39,150 bases of DNA, from contig PNKL01000022.1 in the NCBI GenBank assembly GCA_013822425.1, positions 1 to 39,150 on the forward strand, given 5' to 3'. Below are positions 37,896 through 39,150 of this stretch, piece by piece (the stretch's first letter is position 1; each line of letters opens with the position of its first letter). The notes under the pieces were generated by a model that ran no database searches, was not told the DNA's origin, and saw only the letters and a program-made list of their open reading frames with translations. The DNA is from Gemmatimonas sp. Its GTDB lineage: Bacteria > Gemmatimonadota > Gemmatimonadetes > Gemmatimonadales > Gemmatimonadaceae. Position numbers and translations under genes: made by a program.

Positions 37896-39150
37896 ATGAC
37901 TGGTGTGCGCACCGCGCTCGCGCCGTTGGCCGCGGCCCTCATGGCCGCGCCACTCATGGCGCAGGGCACCTGCGAGATTGAAGTCCGCAAGCCGTTCCAG
38001 CTCACCAGTGCCGTGCTCTACATCCAGAAGCACGACGCGCAGGTGAATGACGACGACCGCGCCAAGCTGCTCAAGCAGGCCGTCAAGGTGCTCACAGACA
38101 ACCCCGAGCGCATCAAGAACGAGGCGGGACGCAACTTCCTGCTGGGCGGCGCCTACGTGCGCTGGTTCCAGGATCAGGGTGCGCGGCCCGTCCTGCGCGC
38201 CAAGCGCGGCGATCTCGGGTTTTCCGAGAACCCGGATGCGGAGTTCTTCCTCCCGGCGGCCCTGGACGAGGCGATGCGTGCGGTGGAGCGCGAGGCGCCG
38301 GCGTGTGCCGACAGCACCATGCGCTACCGCAATGCGGTCTTCAGCAAGGTGCTGAACACGTCCATCGCCTTCTACAACGCGAAGCAGTTCGACCCGGCCA
38401 TGGAGTACGCCAATTACGCCCTGCTCATCAACCCGCGTTCGGCCATGGCGGGCTCGGCCTATCAGGTGCTGGCGAACTCCGCGCAAGCGAAGGGAGACCT
38501 GCCCGGTGCCATCGCGAGCTGGGAGACGGCCATTGCGAAGATGGGCACGGACGCCGCGTCGGCGCCGAGCCGCGCGACTGCGAGCTTCAACCTGGCCATT
38601 CTCACGTCGGAGCACGCGAACAAGCAGGAAGGGGCGGCCCGCACGGCGGGTCTGCGGCGCGCGGCCGATCTGTTCAAGACGGCAGCCGACCTCGCCCCTG
38701 ATGGCCCGAACGCCTCAACGGCCCGCGCGGCGTATGCGCGAACGTTGCAGGACGCGGGCGATTCGGTGGCGGTGGCGGGAATCTACGCCGACATGCTCGC
38801 CACGCCGTCCAAGTACACCGCGCTGCAGCTCTTCGAGGCGGGGGTGGTGCTGGCCACCGGCAAGAAGTTCGAAGACGCCGCCAGGCTGTACGAGGCCGGG
38901 CTCGAGATGAACCCGTACTATCGGGACGCCCTCTTCAATGTCGCCAATGTCTACTTTGCCCTGCGCCTGCCCGACAAGATGGTGCCCGCAGTCGAGCGGC
39001 TGCGTGCCGTCGATCCGATGAACCCGGACGTGCTGAAGCTGGTGGGGGCGGTCTGGCAGGAACGGGGCCGGCAGGCGACGGATCCGAAGGCAAAGAAGCT
39101 GGCCCAGGATTCGACCATCGCGTACATCGAGAAGGCAGGGAAGGTGCCGG
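37896..39150 (+). CDS. Exported TPR-repeat protein (3' end beyond window)
   Basis: At least 418 residues, still open at the window edge. Starts MTGVRTALAPLAAALM and has a signal peptide cleaved near 'LMAQG'. The rest is alpha-helical with tetratricopeptide-like units: 'AIAFYNAKQFDPAMEYANYA' type ('FYNAKQFDPAMEYANYALLI'), 'ADLFKTAADLAPDGPNASTA' and 'AARLYEAGLEMNPYYRDALF'. These act as protein-protein scaffolds in the periplasm. 'cgagga' 10 nt before the ATG is the ribosome-binding site. The partner is unknown; the family is common in Gemmatimonadota-like genomes, which is my inference. Confidence 0.8.
   Translation, partial: MTGVRTALAPLAAALMAAPLMAQGTCEIEVRKPFQLTSAVLYIQKHDAQVNDDDRAKLLKQAVKVLTDNPERIKNEAGRNFLLGGAYVRWFQDQGARPVLRAKRGDLGFSENPDAEFFLPAALDEAMRAVEREAPACADSTMRYRNAVFSKVLNTSIAFYNAKQFDPAMEYANYALLINPRSAMAGSAYQVLANSAQAKGDLPGAIASWETAIAKMGTDAASAPSRATASFNLAILTSEHANKQEGAARTAGLRRAADLFKTAADLAPDGPNASTARAAYARTLQDAGDSVAVAGIYADMLATPSKYTALQLFEAGVVLATGKKFEDAARLYEAGLEMNPYYRDALFNVANVYFALRLPDKMVPAVERLRAVDPMNPDVLKLVGAVWQERGRQATDPKAKKLAQDSTIAYIEKAGKVP

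Overview
This is a GC-rich, almost gap-free bacterial stretch with every supported gene on the + strand. It opens with the 3' end of a 23S rRNA and a 5S rRNA. The gene set points to a diderm (Gram-negative-type) bacterium of the Gemmatimonadota or a relative. It has a lipid A pathway with a fused LpxC-FabZ, BamA, OmpH/Skp and a Lol-type ABC transporter. It combines these with genes best known from Firmicutes: mcsA-mcsB-clpC and the bacillithiol enzyme bshC. The phylum is inferred from this combination and not from a database search.

Layout. 1-500: end of an rRNA operon and its terminator. 500-3712: a CRP-like palindrome and -10 boxes, then a 969-residue repeat-rich putative lipoprotein and a strong terminator. 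3768-6754: era, a 55-aa Trm112-like zinc-ribbon gene, a PorV-like outer-membrane protein and a DUF5683-like protein. 6813-8978: a sigma70-like promoter, a response-regulator/GGDEF protein and a zinc-ribbon/Pro-Ala protein split by a frameshift in a C7 run. 8979-9222: two facing arrays of an 11-nt repeat, able to form a very long RNA hairpin. 9288-18058: prfB (with the RF2 +1 frameshift site), lysS, lolC/E, lolD, mcsA, mcsB and clpC, closed by a terminator at 18074-18114. 18130-29994: bamA, ompH, lpxD, lpxC-fabZ, lpxA, a Gfo/Idh oxidoreductase, lpxB, a DUF374 acyltransferase, lpxK, glutamate dehydrogenase and rlmH. Most neighbours overlap by 4-8 nt. 30137-39150: bshC, murJ, uvrC, threonine synthase, larC and the start of a TPR protein.

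How the genes fit together. The centre is an envelope-building block: outer-membrane protein assembly (BamA, Skp), lipid A synthesis from UDP-GlcNAc to the 4'-kinase (LpxA, LpxC, LpxD, LpxB, LpxK), lipoprotein sorting (LolD plus one permease) and the lipid II flippase MurJ. A protein-arginine-phosphorylation/ClpC module sits directly upstream of it. LpxH/LpxI/LpxG and WaaA are not in the window; a Gfo/Idh enzyme sits between lpxA and lpxB.

The least explained signal lies between genes. Several of the few intergenic gaps are filled by low-complexity arrays with different units: 11 nt at 8979-9222, GGTGCAGG at 11916-12000, GCACGG-type hexamers at 30098-30127, 7 nt at 35292-35326, and a 44-bp inverted repeat at 36475-36620. 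Two of them begin exactly at the upstream stop codon and fold back on themselves.
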